The translations under genes were made by a program, and so were the position numbers. The notes below the pieces were generated by a model. That model had not been told where the DNA came from and did not search any database. It was given only the letters and a program-made list of their open reading frames with translations. A stretch of 64,000 nt of DNA from an uncultured Collinsella sp. Lineage in GTDB: Bacteria; Actinomycetota; Coriobacteriia; Coriobacteriales; Coriobacteriaceae. Position 1 is the first letter of the stretch; each line of letters opens with the position of its first letter. This document shows, piece after piece, positions 33,215-41,215 of this stretch. The stretch is taken from the NCBI GenBank assembly GCA_959027945.1, contig CAUFRO010000006.1, positions 4,090 through 68,089 on the forward strand. The letters are read 5' to 3'.

Positions 33215-33799
33215 ATGCGAACCATCATCCTCTACGCCTCGCGCCATCACGGCAATACGAAAAAGCTCGTGGACGCCATCGTCGAGGCACACCCCGAGAT
33301 CGATACCCTCGACGTCAAGGCGCTCGGTAAAAACGAGTACCCCGACCTGCACGAATATCATCTGATCGGTGTCGCCACGGGCATCTATTACTCCGAGATC
33401 GACAAGGACATGGCACGCGTGCTCACGAACGTGCTGCAGCCGCAGGACAAGGTGTTTGGCCTTATGACCTACGGTGGCAAAAACAAGTGGTACGGCAAGG
33501 ATATCGATGGCATCTGCCGCATGAGGCAGGCCATCTTTATGGGTGTCTACGGCTGCCCCGGCTTTGATACGTGGGGGCCGTTCAAACTCGCCGGCGGTGT
33601 CCAAAAGGGACACCCGACCGCTGAGGAAATTAAGGGCGCCGTCGACTTCTTCGACAAGATCGAAGACGAATATGGCGATATCATCGTCGAAGAGTACGCC
33701 AAGCGCGAGAAGCGTCTGGCATACGAGAAGGAGCATCCTGCAGGAGGCCTGGTGGCCGGCGTCAAGCGCACGGCAAAGAAGATCGCTAACAAGCTGTAA
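33215..33799 (+). CDS. Flavodoxin-family protein
   Basis: 194 residues from the ATG at 33215, preceded by GAAAGG. The N-terminus IILYASRHHGNTKKLVDAI is a flavodoxin phosphate loop, followed by LIGVATGIYYSEID and KVFGLMTYGG strands. The C-terminal 30 residues are basic (AGVKRTAKKIANKL) and could bind membrane or nucleic acid. It is likely an FMN electron carrier. It is divergent from the epimerase and ends in a terminator. Confidence 0.75.
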   Translation: MRTIILYASRHHGNTKKLVDAIVEAHPEIDTLDVKALGKNEYPDLHEYHLIGVATGIYYSEIDKDMARVLTNVLQPQDKVFGLMTYGGKNKWYGKDIDGICRMRQAIFMGVYGCPGFDTWGPFKLAGGVQKGHPTAEEIKGAVDFFDKIEDEYGDIIVEEYAKREKRLAYEKEHPAGGLVAGVKRTAKKIANKL

Positions 33800-33830
33800 C
33801 TGTGAAGGTGCTTTTGAGCATTTAACCCAT

Positions 33831-33868
33831 ACGGCGGGTCCGAGCAGATTCGGGCCCGCCGTCTTTTT
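33831..33868 (+). terminator. Terminator of the flavodoxin gene
   Basis: ACGGCGGGTCCGA pairs with TCGGGCCCGCCGT with a small mismatch, followed by CTTTTTCT. Confidence 0.85.
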
Positions 33869-33874
33869 CTATCG

Positions 33875-35044
33875 TTACTCGGTAAAGGCGTTGCCGACGC
33901 TCTGGCCGCCAACATACGTCTCGACGAGGGTGAGCTCATGGTCGAACACGACAAAGTCGGCGTCGCGACCCGGCATGATGCTGCCGCACTTATCCTCGAT
34001 GTGCGCGGAGCGTGCCGGCACCTCGGTTGCCATGCGAATGGCGATATCGGCGCTGGCGATGCCCCAGTCAACGATGTTCTTGACGCCCTGGGCAAGCGTG
34101 AGCACCGAGCCGGCAATGCTCTTGCCGTCGGCGAGCCAGCACAGGTTGTCCTTCATGATGACGTCCATGCCACCACTGGTGTAGCTGCCCTCGGGCATGC
34201 CGCCGCAGCCCAGGCAGTCAGTGATGAGCACCGTGTGTTGCCAGCCCTTTGCCTGCAGCAGCGCCTTGATGGCGGCAGGGTTAACGTGCTTGCCGTCACA
34301 GATGATCTCGGCGTAGGTCTCGGGCGTGGACATGGCAGCGCCCACGACACCGGGCTCACGGTGATGCAGGCCGCGCTGACCGTTATAGGTATGCGTAAAG
34401 CAGCTGGCACCGGCGTTGATGGCGGCGATGCACTCATCGTAGGTGGCGTCGGAGTGACCGATGCTGGTCACCACACCCTTGGCGTTCAGGGCAGCAGCGT
34501 AGGCAGCGGCGCCGTCGCGCTCAGCGGCCATAGCGCTCTTGACGATACGCCCACCGGCAGCCTCCTGCCACTGGTCGAAGACCTCCTCGGAGGGGTCGAT
34601 CAGATAAGCGGGGTTCTGTGCGCCCACGTGCTTCATCGTAAAGAAGGGACCCTCAAGGTAGATGCCCTGGATGCGGGCGCCGCAGAAGTCGGGGCCGCGG
34701 CCCTCGTCAGCCTGAGCGATAGCCGCGCAGGCGTCCTTGATCTGCTCAACGCCGTCGGTAAACGTCGTGGGCAGCCAGCTGGTAGTACCGCGACGGGCGA
34801 GCTCGGTCGAGCTGATATCGATGCCCTCGGGGTCGTTATCGGTAGTCGAGTGGTTATAGAAGCCGTGGATGTGGGTGTCGACCATGCCCGGCGCAATCCA
34901 CGAACCCGTGTAGTCCTTAATCTCGCAAGAGGGCTCATCGGTCTGCCAGGCGCCAAAGACGCCGTCCTCGACCATGAGGTAGCCGCCCAGCTGCGGGCCT
35001 GCCGGCAAGAAGAACTTGTCAGCCTTAATTGCGTATGTGCTCAT
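33875..35044 (-). CDS. nagA: N-acetylhexosamine-6-phosphate deacetylase
   Basis: 389 residues from the ATG at 35044 (AAGGAG 5 bases upstream). Amidohydrolase-fold signatures are MVDTHIHGFYNHSTTDND, the metal-ligand region IYLEGPFF, SIGHSDATYDE, FTHTYNGQRGLHHREPG and the catalytic-Asp region VLITDCLGCGG. It removes acetyl from GlcNAc-6-P or GalNAc-6-P. Proximity to agaS and the mannose-family PTS favours the galacto sugar. A fragment of a second copy is at 31017-31150. Confidence 0.88.
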   Translation of the reverse strand: MSTYAIKADKFFLPAGPQLGGYLMVEDGVFGAWQTDEPSCEIKDYTGSWIAPGMVDTHIHGFYNHSTTDNDPEGIDISSTELARRGTTSWLPTTFTDGVEQIKDACAAIAQADEGRGPDFCGARIQGIYLEGPFFTMKHVGAQNPAYLIDPSEEVFDQWQEAAGGRIVKSAMAAERDGAAAYAAALNAKGVVTSIGHSDATYDECIAAINAGASCFTHTYNGQRGLHHREPGVVGAAMSTPETYAEIICDGKHVNPAAIKALLQAKGWQHTVLITDCLGCGGMPEGSYTSGGMDVIMKDNLCWLADGKSIAGSVLTLAQGVKNIVDWGIASADIAIRMATEVPARSAHIEDKCGSIMPGRDADFVVFDHELTLVETYVGGQSVGNAFTE

Positions 35045-35107
35045 ATGCACTCCTTGCTTCTAAAAGCAGTTGACCATGGTGATGCTTATACCCAGCTCAC
35101 CTAAAAA

Positions 35108-35146
35108 CAAAAAGCGCCCGCACGCCGTTATGAGCGGACGGGCGCC
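35108..35146 (-). terminator. Terminator after agaS
   Basis: On the minus strand GGCGCCCGTCCGC pairs with GTGCGGGCGCT, followed by TTTTGTTTTT. Confidence 0.85.
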
Positions 35147-35163
35147 CTTACAGGGGGACGCGA

Positions 35164-36330
35164 TTAAGCGGTGAAGGGGTGAATCGTCACGCCCTTGACC
35201 ACGCGGTTGACCGTGCCGGTGGGGCTCGGCGTATCGGGCGTGTTGCCCACGCGCACGGAGTTGAGCAGGCTGATGGCCTGGGCAAACATCACGAACGGCA
35301 GAGCAAGGTAGCCCTCGGGGAGCGCCTCGTAGCCCTTGAAGGTGAAGGACTCGCCCTCGTAGACGGTGGCGCCATCCTGCTGAACGGCGACGGTATGCTG
35401 AGCGATGTCGTCGCCACCGATCTCGTTGAGGATGTCGATGTCGTACTGACGGGTGTAGGCGTCGTTGTTGACGAACACGAAGACGAGCGTCTTATCGTCG
35501 ACGAAGGACTTGGGTCCGTGACGGTAACCCATGGAGGTGTCGTAGGAAGTAGCGACCAGACCGTGAGCGAGCTCGAGGATCTTGAGCTGGCTCTCCTGGG
35601 CAAGGCCACCGAAGGAGCCAGAACCCAAGTAGGTCACGCGGTTGAAGTCGCCAGCCAGGTAATCGGCGATCTCGGGCTCACGGGAGATGACCTCCTCGCC
35701 CATCTTGGCAATCGTCTCGACCCACTCGGCCTTCTGCTCATCAGAGGCAGTGTCGAAAATAAGGGTAGAGAGCAGGGTCATGCAGGAATAAGAACCGGTC
35801 ATGGCGAAGCCCTTGTCGTTGGCGCGCGGAATGAGCAGCGTCAGCGCGTTGGGATCATCGGCAGACTCGACGGCGAGCTTGCCCTCGGGAGCGCAAGTGA
35901 TGTTGAGGAACTTGACGTTGTGGACGAGCTCCTTGGCAACGGCAACGGCGGCAAGGCTCTCGGGGCTGTTGCCAGAGCGGGCAAAGGAAACCACGAGCGT
36001 GGGATCCTCGGCGCGCAGGAAGTCGCGCGGGGCGCTCACGATGTCGGTCGTGGCGATGGGCTTAAAGTCGTAGAGATCAGTGTTGCCAGCGTGACGCAGG
36101 TACGGGGCGCAGGTATCGCCAACGTAGTCGGACGTACCGGCACCGGTGAAGACAACGGACAGACGGCCCTCGCCCATAGCGCGAGCCTCGGCCAGGAAGG
36201 CCTCGATGGCCTCCTTGTTCTCGCGATAGACGTTGAGCGTATCACGCCAAAGCTCGGGCTGCTGAGCAATCTCGGCCGTGGTAATCTGGGCGCCGAGCTC
36301 GGTGAGCTCCTCGACACTCTTCTCGAACAT
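35164..36330 (-). CDS. agaS: Galactosamine-6-phosphate deaminase/isomerase (SIS family)
   Basis: 388 residues with two SIS domains. Sugar-phosphate loops are visible at FTGAGTSDYVGD (about 62-73) and SFARSGNSPES, and in the second half at YLGSGSFGGLAQES and SMGYRHGPKSF. This layout is typical of AgaS, which turns galactosamine-6-phosphate into tagatose-6-phosphate and ammonia. It sits between nagA and a GntR regulator. A CTGGTAGTAACCAG palindrome in its leader is a likely GntR site. Confidence 0.87.
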   Translation of the reverse strand: MFEKSVEELTELGAQITTAEIAQQPELWRDTLNVYRENKEAIEAFLAEARAMGEGRLSVVFTGAGTSDYVGDTCAPYLRHAGNTDLYDFKPIATTDIVSAPRDFLRAEDPTLVVSFARSGNSPESLAAVAVAKELVHNVKFLNITCAPEGKLAVESADDPNALTLLIPRANDKGFAMTGSYSCMTLLSTLIFDTASDEQKAEWVETIAKMGEEVISREPEIADYLAGDFNRVTYLGSGSFGGLAQESQLKILELAHGLVATSYDTSMGYRHGPKSFVDDKTLVFVFVNNDAYTRQYDIDILNEIGGDDIAQHTVAVQQDGATVYEGESFTFKGYEALPEGYLALPFVMFAQAISLLNSVRVGNTPDTPSPTGTVNRVVKGVTIHPFTA

Positions 36331-36391
36331 TTCTAATACCTCTCTCTAGAAGTAATCCTCTGACGTGCAATTATACACTTCGGTTGGTTAT

Positions 36392-36406
36392 CTGGTAGTA
36401 ACCAGT
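36392..36406 (-). promoter_or_regulatory. GntR operator-like palindrome upstream of agaS
   Basis: CTGGTAGTAACCAGT, a near-perfect palindrome about 60 bases upstream of agaS. The same site (AACTGGTAGTAACCA) lies at 40683-40697 upstream of the PTS operon. It resembles the TGGT-N4-ACCA sites of the DasR/NagR group. Confidence 0.7.
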
Positions 36407-36444
36407 TAAATGCAAAGAATCACCATATGGAAACGATGCGGACA

Positions 36445-37176
36445 CTAGTTGCTACGCTGGTGGTAAACCTTGTATTTAAACTGATCGGCACGAGCAACCG
36501 AGAGTGTATACTCCACAACCTCGTTTGACTCGTTATACGTAGTCCTGACCAAATCGAGCACAGGCGAGCCCTCGACAATTCCCAAAAGGTGGGCATCGGT
36601 GGGACGGGCTATGCTCGCATAGAACTCCTCTTCGGCCACGCGAATCTTTTGCTGAAAGTCCTGCTCAATCACATCGTAAAGCGGCTTACGCTCCAGCAGC
36701 GGTCGCTTTAGGGACAGAAATTGACGAACCGGTAGATAGCTGCGTTCGACCATCATGGGCATGTTGTCGGCAGAACGAAGGCGCTTGAGCTTAAAAATGC
36801 GATCACCGATACGCAATCCCATATGCTCGGCCAGATTCTTATCGGCCTCCATCTCGCAAAAATCGAGAATCGTGGTCTCGGGGTCGCGACCCATCGCGCG
36901 CATCTGCTCGGTAAAGCTGTAGGACTGCATAAGATTGGTTGCTTTTGCCGAACGGTCGGTCACAAATGTACCGCGACCGTGCTGCCGAACCACCAGTCCT
37001 AAACGCTCCAGTTCCTGCAGAGCCAGGCGCACCGTGGTGCGCGAGAGACCATAGCGCTCCGAAAGTTCGCGCTCGGAAGGAATCATGTCGCCGGCATGAT
37101 ATTCATGGTCAATCTTTTCGGTCAGAATATCGACCAGCTGATCGTAAAGGGGCTGTTTGCGCGCTCCGATCGCCAT
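36445..37176 (-). CDS. GntR/HutC-family regulator of amino-sugar genes
   Basis: 243 residues. The winged helix is MIPSERELSERYGLSRTTVR and RQHGRGTFVTDRS. The UTRA domain has MMVERSYLPVRQF and SPVLDLVRTTYNESNEVVEYT. It lies between agaS and the mannose-family PTS operon, both of which carry the same TGGT-N4-ACCA palindrome, so it most likely controls both and responds to a phosphorylated amino sugar. Confidence 0.87.
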   Translation of the reverse strand: MAIGARKQPLYDQLVDILTEKIDHEYHAGDMIPSERELSERYGLSRTTVRLALQELERLGLVVRQHGRGTFVTDRSAKATNLMQSYSFTEQMRAMGRDPETTILDFCEMEADKNLAEHMGLRIGDRIFKLKRLRSADNMPMMVERSYLPVRQFLSLKRPLLERKPLYDVIEQDFQQKIRVAEEEFYASIARPTDAHLLGIVEGSPVLDLVRTTYNESNEVVEYTLSVARADQFKYKVYHQRSN

Positions 37177-37256
37177 CCTATCCTCCCTTTTGCTCGAATT
37201 CGGCTAACTACCTAGGGTGTTAAGCATTATCTGACTGCTGCACCCGAATCATCAAG

Positions 37257-37294
37257 AAAACAAAAGCCGCGCGCTCTTTCGAGCACGCGGCTTT
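37257..37294 (-). terminator. Terminator of the mannose-family PTS operon
   Basis: AAAGCCGCG and CGCGGCTTT arms around GAGCACGAAAGAGC-type inner pairing, with TTTTGTTTTC after it on the minus strand. It lies about 70 bases past the IID stop codon. Confidence 0.85.
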
Positions 37295-37361
37295 AAACAT
37301 ACACATGGCTTAAGGGGTCGGGGTGTGAGCCGCGTAGGGACACACCCCTCAAGCTAGAGCC

Positions 37362-38444
37362 TTACCAGATGCTCGGCCAGAGACCAAGCGGGCCAGCGCC
37401 CAGGATGCCGAGGACGAAGAGCAGCAGAATGCCCTTGGTCGGGGTCCAGCTGTGCTTAGCGAACATGTAGTAAAGCAGCAGCGTAAGCATAAGCGGGACG
37501 AGCTTCGGGACGATGGTGTTGAGGGTGTCGGCAACAGAGAAGTTGACCGGATCCTCGGTAACGGTGCCGTAGGTAACGGACTCCATGCCGTTGCCCAGAT
37601 CGGTGACGCCGCACTCGACAGCGTTGCCGTCGGCATCGGAGGCGGTGAGGGCGTTGCCGTCCTCATCGGTCATGGCGATGGTACCGGCCTCAGCGGTCTC
37701 GGTATCGATGCCCTCCATACCGGTGAAGTTCTCGGCCTCCTTCTCGGAGACGATCACGGTAGTAGCGGAGAGGCCACGGGTGGTGCCGTTGGGGATCTGG
37801 AGGTTGATCTGGGTGCCACCCATGGTGACGACCAGGCAACCGACGACGAAGACGCCCATGATGGAAGCGGCACGCGTGAAGGCCTGCATGTTGGCGGTCA
37901 GAGCGTCAATAGCGCTGGTGCCAAGCTTGTAGGACCAGTTCATGAGCCAGAAGCGCAGAGCGAACTGGACGACGTTGAAGATCACCAGGAAGATGATCGG
38001 CGCAGCGGCGTTGCCGTTGATGGCCATGTTAGAGGTGATGCCGGCCGTGATAGGCACGAGCGTCAGCCAGAACAGGGCGTCACCGATACCACCGAGCGGG
38101 CCCATTGCGGCGACGCGGACGGCGCGAATCGTGGGGATGTCAACCTTGTTCTGCTCGAGCGAAAGCACGATGCCCATAACAAAGGTAACGAGGAACGGGT
38201 GGGTGTTGAAGAACTCCAGGTTGTGGCTCATGGAAGCCGCGAGGTCGTTCTTGTTGGTGTGGATCTTCTCCAGACCGGGGATGATGGAGTAGAGCCAGCC
38301 AGCGGCCTGCATACGCTCGTAGTTAAACGATGCCTGCAGGAAGCAGGAGCGCCAAGCCATCTTGTTGAGGGTCTTCTGGTCGAGCTGCGGAGCAGGAGTG
38401 AGATCCTCGTAGTGCTCCGGGATCACATACTCATTAGATGCCAT
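37362..38444 (-). CDS. PTS mannose-family EIID component with an inserted loop
   Basis: 360 residues from the ATG at 38444, which overlaps the end of IIC by 11 bases; GGAGG lies 11 bases upstream. The conserved start LNKMAWRSCFLQASFNYERMQ and the segment MGPLGGIGDALFW identify the family. EIID proteins are usually 270-300 residues; here about 75 extra, acidic, Thr/Gly-rich residues (about 225-300, for example MTDEDGNALTASDADGN) are inserted between membrane segments. Two C-terminal helices follow. It forms the transport channel with IIC. Confidence 0.88.
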   Translation of the reverse strand: MASNEYVIPEHYEDLTPAPQLDQKTLNKMAWRSCFLQASFNYERMQAAGWLYSIIPGLEKIHTNKNDLAASMSHNLEFFNTHPFLVTFVMGIVLSLEQNKVDIPTIRAVRVAAMGPLGGIGDALFWLTLVPITAGITSNMAINGNAAAPIIFLVIFNVVQFALRFWLMNWSYKLGTSAIDALTANMQAFTRAASIMGVFVVGCLVVTMGGTQINLQIPNGTTRGLSATTVIVSEKEAENFTGMEGIDTETAEAGTIAMTDEDGNALTASDADGNAVECGVTDLGNGMESVTYGTVTEDPVNFSVADTLNTIVPKLVPLMLTLLLYYMFAKHSWTPTKGILLLFVLGILGAGPLGLWPSIW

Positions 38445-39234
38445 CTTCGAAGTCACCTCCGTCAGAAACAGCTGCACCCTTCAGCTCGGTCTGCTGCTGG
38501 AAGTCCCAGAAAGCGATGCCGAAGCCGATGAGAGCGAGGATGAGCAGGGCAGGGGTTGCCAGAGAATCGTTGGCAACGGTGATGAGCGCGAGGCCAAAGC
38601 CCATGAGGAAGAAGCCCCACATATCGCGGTTCATCATAACCTTGAGCAGGACGGCGAAGCCGACGAAGCGCATCATGCCGCCTGCAGCGGAGAGACCGGT
38701 CTGCAGCCAGGTCGGGATGGCGGAAGCGATGGTCTGACCGATGGTAGCGCCAGCGATGAAGAACAGGGTGACGACGACAGCGAAGATCAGGCCGAGCAGA
38801 GCCATGGCGAAGTAGTTCAGACGCTCGATACCCTTGGTGTCAGCGTTGTGAGCCATGTTGTCCGCGGAGGACATGAGCGGCGACATAAGCGTGAAGACCA
38901 GGGTAACGCCGAGCTGACCAAGCAGAGCGAACGGAATGGCAAGGCCGACTGCCGCGTTGGGCTCGAGGCCCGTAGCAATAGCGAGAATGGCTGCCATGAT
39001 GCCGCCGATAACAGCGTTAGGCGGCTGAGCACCTCCGATCGGCATGTTGCCGATCGTCATGAGCTGATAAGTACCACCCACGAGAAGACCGGTGTTGAGG
39101 TCGCCAAGGATAAGACCGATGACGGCGCCGGTGACGATGGGCTGATAGAGAGACTCGAGGAAGTTAAACTGGTCGATTGCCGCGACGAACGTGACGATGA
39201 AGACCAGAGCGACCTGGAAGATCGTGTATTCCAT
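38434..39234 (-). CDS. PTS mannose-family EIIC component
   Basis: 266 residues, mostly transmembrane. The family signature NMPIGGAQPPNAVIGGIMA lies near residues 63-81, with FALLGQLGVTL later on. It forms the sugar channel with EIID, whose gene overlaps its 3' end. GGAGGAG precedes the ATG. By context it imports N-acetylgalactosamine, galactosamine or a related amino sugar. Confidence 0.9.
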   Translation of the reverse strand: MEYTIFQVALVFIVTFVAAIDQFNFLESLYQPIVTGAVIGLILGDLNTGLLVGGTYQLMTIGNMPIGGAQPPNAVIGGIMAAILAIATGLEPNAAVGLAIPFALLGQLGVTLVFTLMSPLMSSADNMAHNADTKGIERLNYFAMALLGLIFAVVVTLFFIAGATIGQTIASAIPTWLQTGLSAAGGMMRFVGFAVLLKVMMNRDMWGFFLMGFGLALITVANDSLATPALLILALIGFGIAFWDFQQQTELKGAAVSDGGDFEDGI

Positions 39235-39324
39235 CTTGCTCCTCCTTTCAAAATGTATGTACGCACTTTGGATTTCACGTACAGAATGTCAGGGTTTCAC
39301 TCCCGACAACGTGGATCACGAGGA

Positions 39325-39807
39325 TTACGAGAAGAGCTTGCTCGTGTCCTCAACAGGCGTGCTCGGAACGCGCCTGATCTCCAACTCCACCCCCAATTCC
39401 TGCAGCTCTTTAAACGCAGCGACATCCTCGTCGTTAACTGCGACGGAGGTGGCGACTTGGCGCTTTCCTTCCGACATGTGCATGTTGCCGATGTTTACCT
39501 TCTTTATAGGCACACCGCCCTTGACGAGCGTAAGCACGTCTTCCGGTGTTTCGGCCACGATGAAGATCTTCTGGCGCGGGCTCGCCTTGCCGATGACGTC
39601 GATGGTCTTCTGCAGGGAGAAGAAACGCGTAGCGACGCCGGTGGGAGCGGCCATCTTCATGAGGTTCTGGCGCATGGTGTTGGTCGACACGTCGTCGTTG
39701 GCGACGAGGATGAGGTTGGAACCCAGGGTGGAGTTCCACTGGGTAGCGACCTGACCATGGACCAGTCGGTTATCGATGCGGGTAAGAAGAATGTTGGGTT
39801 CTGCCAT
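39325..39807 (-). CDS. PTS mannose-family EIIB component
   Basis: 160 residues. The phosphorylated residue is His17 in RIDNRLVHGQVATQW. The middle segment LVKGGVPIKKVNIGNMH is typical of the AgaV/AgaB branch. It takes phosphate from the IIA at 40125-40568 and passes it to the sugar. AAAGGAAG precedes the ATG. An orphan paralogue at 28867-29349 has Tyr at the active site. Confidence 0.92.
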   Translation of the reverse strand: MAEPNILLTRIDNRLVHGQVATQWNSTLGSNLILVANDDVSTNTMRQNLMKMAAPTGVATRFFSLQKTIDVIGKASPRQKIFIVAETPEDVLTLVKGGVPIKKVNIGNMHMSEGKRQVATSVAVNDEDVAAFKELQELGVELEIRRVPSTPVEDTSKLFS

Positions 39808-39843
39808 GTTGATCAGCTTCCTTTCGTTATTTGCTGACGACAG

Positions 39844-40125
39844 TTACTTGATCTCCTGAATCGCGTAACGCGAGACATCTACGACGGCTCCGGATCGGAC
39901 TTTGATCTGGACCTTCTCGCCTTCGATGCCTTTGACGGTTCCGTAGACACCGCCGGCGAAAAGAACCTCCTGACCCGGCTTGAGCTCGGTGTGCAGCTCC
40001 TTGAAGTACTTCTGCTTCTTCTTCATGTTGATCTGAGACCAGATGGTGTAAATCACACCCATGATGACGAGCAGACCCAAAAGAGCGACCGAGGAGCTCA
40101 GAACGCTGGCTCCGAAATCGGCCAT
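39844..40125 (-). CDS. YajC-like membrane protein within the PTS operon
   Basis: 93 residues: one N-terminal membrane helix (SSVALLGLLVIMGVIYTIW), then the YajC-type small beta domain KKKQKYFKELHTELKPGQEV and GGVYGTVKGIEGEKVQIKV. YajC normally accompanies SecDF, but copies inside mannose-family PTS operons are known, for example next to the hyaluronate PTS genes of pneumococcus. Its ATG overlaps the IIA stop codon (TAATG), which implies coupled translation. Its role in sugar transport is unknown. Confidence 0.85.
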   Translation of the reverse strand: MADFGASVLSSSVALLGLLVIMGVIYTIWSQINMKKKQKYFKELHTELKPGQEVLFAGGVYGTVKGIEGEKVQIKVRSGAVVDVSRYAIQEIK

Positions 40126-40568
40126 TAGATGCCGTCCACGTCGCCGAAGATATCCTCTTCCTCGGCACCAGCGACGGAAGCGACCGTCTGGGCGGTGATG
40201 CCCGTCTGGCCAACGGTCACGGCCTGCTCGCCAAGCTCGGCGAGCGTGGCATTGCCGCGGAGGAACAGGAGCTCAATAACCATGGGAAGGTTGGTGCCGG
40301 TCAGAACCTCGACGTTGTCGACATCCTGGGCAATCATCATCGACTGATTGAAGGGGGTGCCACCGAGCAGGTCGGTAAAGACGAGCACGCCATCGCACTC
40401 CTCACGCATAGCGGTAATGGCGGCGCGAAGATCCTCACCGTAGGAGGCAGCCTGGTCGCCCTCGAAAGGAACGACGGTAAAAGCGGGCTGGTCGCCGGCA
40501 ACCATAGCGATAGCGCTTGCAAGGCCGGGTGCGAACTGTCCATGACCGGTAAGAATAAAGCCAACCAT
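40125..40568 (-). CDS. PTS mannose-family EIIA component
   Basis: 147 residues. The phosphorylated residue is His9 in FILTGHGQFAPG. The rest of the family core is visible (VVPFEGDQ, LVFTDLLGGTPFN, GTNLPMVIELL). It is the first gene of the operon IIA-YajC-IIB-IIC-IID. GGAAGGG precedes the ATG. Confidence 0.92.
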   Translation of the reverse strand: MVGFILTGHGQFAPGLASAIAMVAGDQPAFTVVPFEGDQAASYGEDLRAAITAMREECDGVLVFTDLLGGTPFNQSMMIAQDVDNVEVLTGTNLPMVIELLFLRGNATLAELGEQAVTVGQTGITAQTVASVAGAEEEDIFGDVDGI

Positions 40569-40682
40569 TCAAATTTCCCTTCCGAAGGTGTGTACGATCT
40601 GAGTCCGATGATTTTCGGAAGCCAGCGGGCGCTCGCCCTTAAAGCTTCTTGGAAAGCGTTCTTTGAAGACCAGTGGTCTCTC

Positions 40683-41021
40683 AACTGGTAGTAACCACGT
40701 GACGTGTTGTTGTCACTATATCACCACAGAAGAGATCGCTTTCGTTGATTCATACAGTAAAACGTTTTTGCACCGCTCACGGCGATAAATCGACCGTTTA
40801 CCGCTCGTTAACACTTCTACCTGCGGTTTTGAAACCATTTCGAAATGATTGGGCGAGAGATCGGAACTTTCTTTGCGTCTAAACAACGCAGGGCGGCTAA
40901 AAATAGCGTGTGGAAAAAATGCAGGTCATTGTGAAGATTTATGAATTGGTCTTTTTGACTTAATACCAGTTAGAACCAGCTTCGAGATTATCGGTGAACG
41001 GTAGTTTTCGACCGTTCACCG
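40683..41021 (-). promoter_or_regulatory. Upstream control region of the mannose-family PTS operon
   Basis: About 560 bases lie between the EIIA start and the next terminator. The region holds the GntR-type palindrome AACTGGTAGTAACCA (40683-40697). It also holds four copies of the recurring motif: ACCGCTCACGG (40772-40782), ACCGTTTACCG (40793-40803), and a perfect inverted pair CGGTGAACGGT / ACCGTTCACCG (40992-41002, 41011-41021) with an 8-base spacer. TACCAGTTAGAACCAG at 40964 is a weaker GntR-like site. No gene is seen here. Confidence 0.6.
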
Positions 41022-41134
41022 GTTATTTGCAATCGTTTGCAGCCGTTTTCCCAGATGAATTGGGGGAATCCGATGGAGCGCTTACGCGATCGCACAATCT
41101 ACCTTCCCAATCTCAGCAGATGGCTCTGCAACGC

Positions 41135-41172
41135 AAAAAGCCCGCCAGTACGACTTCCGTGCTGGCGGGCTT
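41135..41172 (-). terminator. Terminator of the SurA-like gene
   Basis: On the minus strand AAAGCCCGCCAGCAC pairs with GTACTGGCGGGCTTTTT and runs into T-rich DNA. Confidence 0.9.
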
Positions 41173-41215
41173 TCTGCTGTCAATCGGCTAGATGCTCGAT
41201 GAGCCGTGCAACTCT

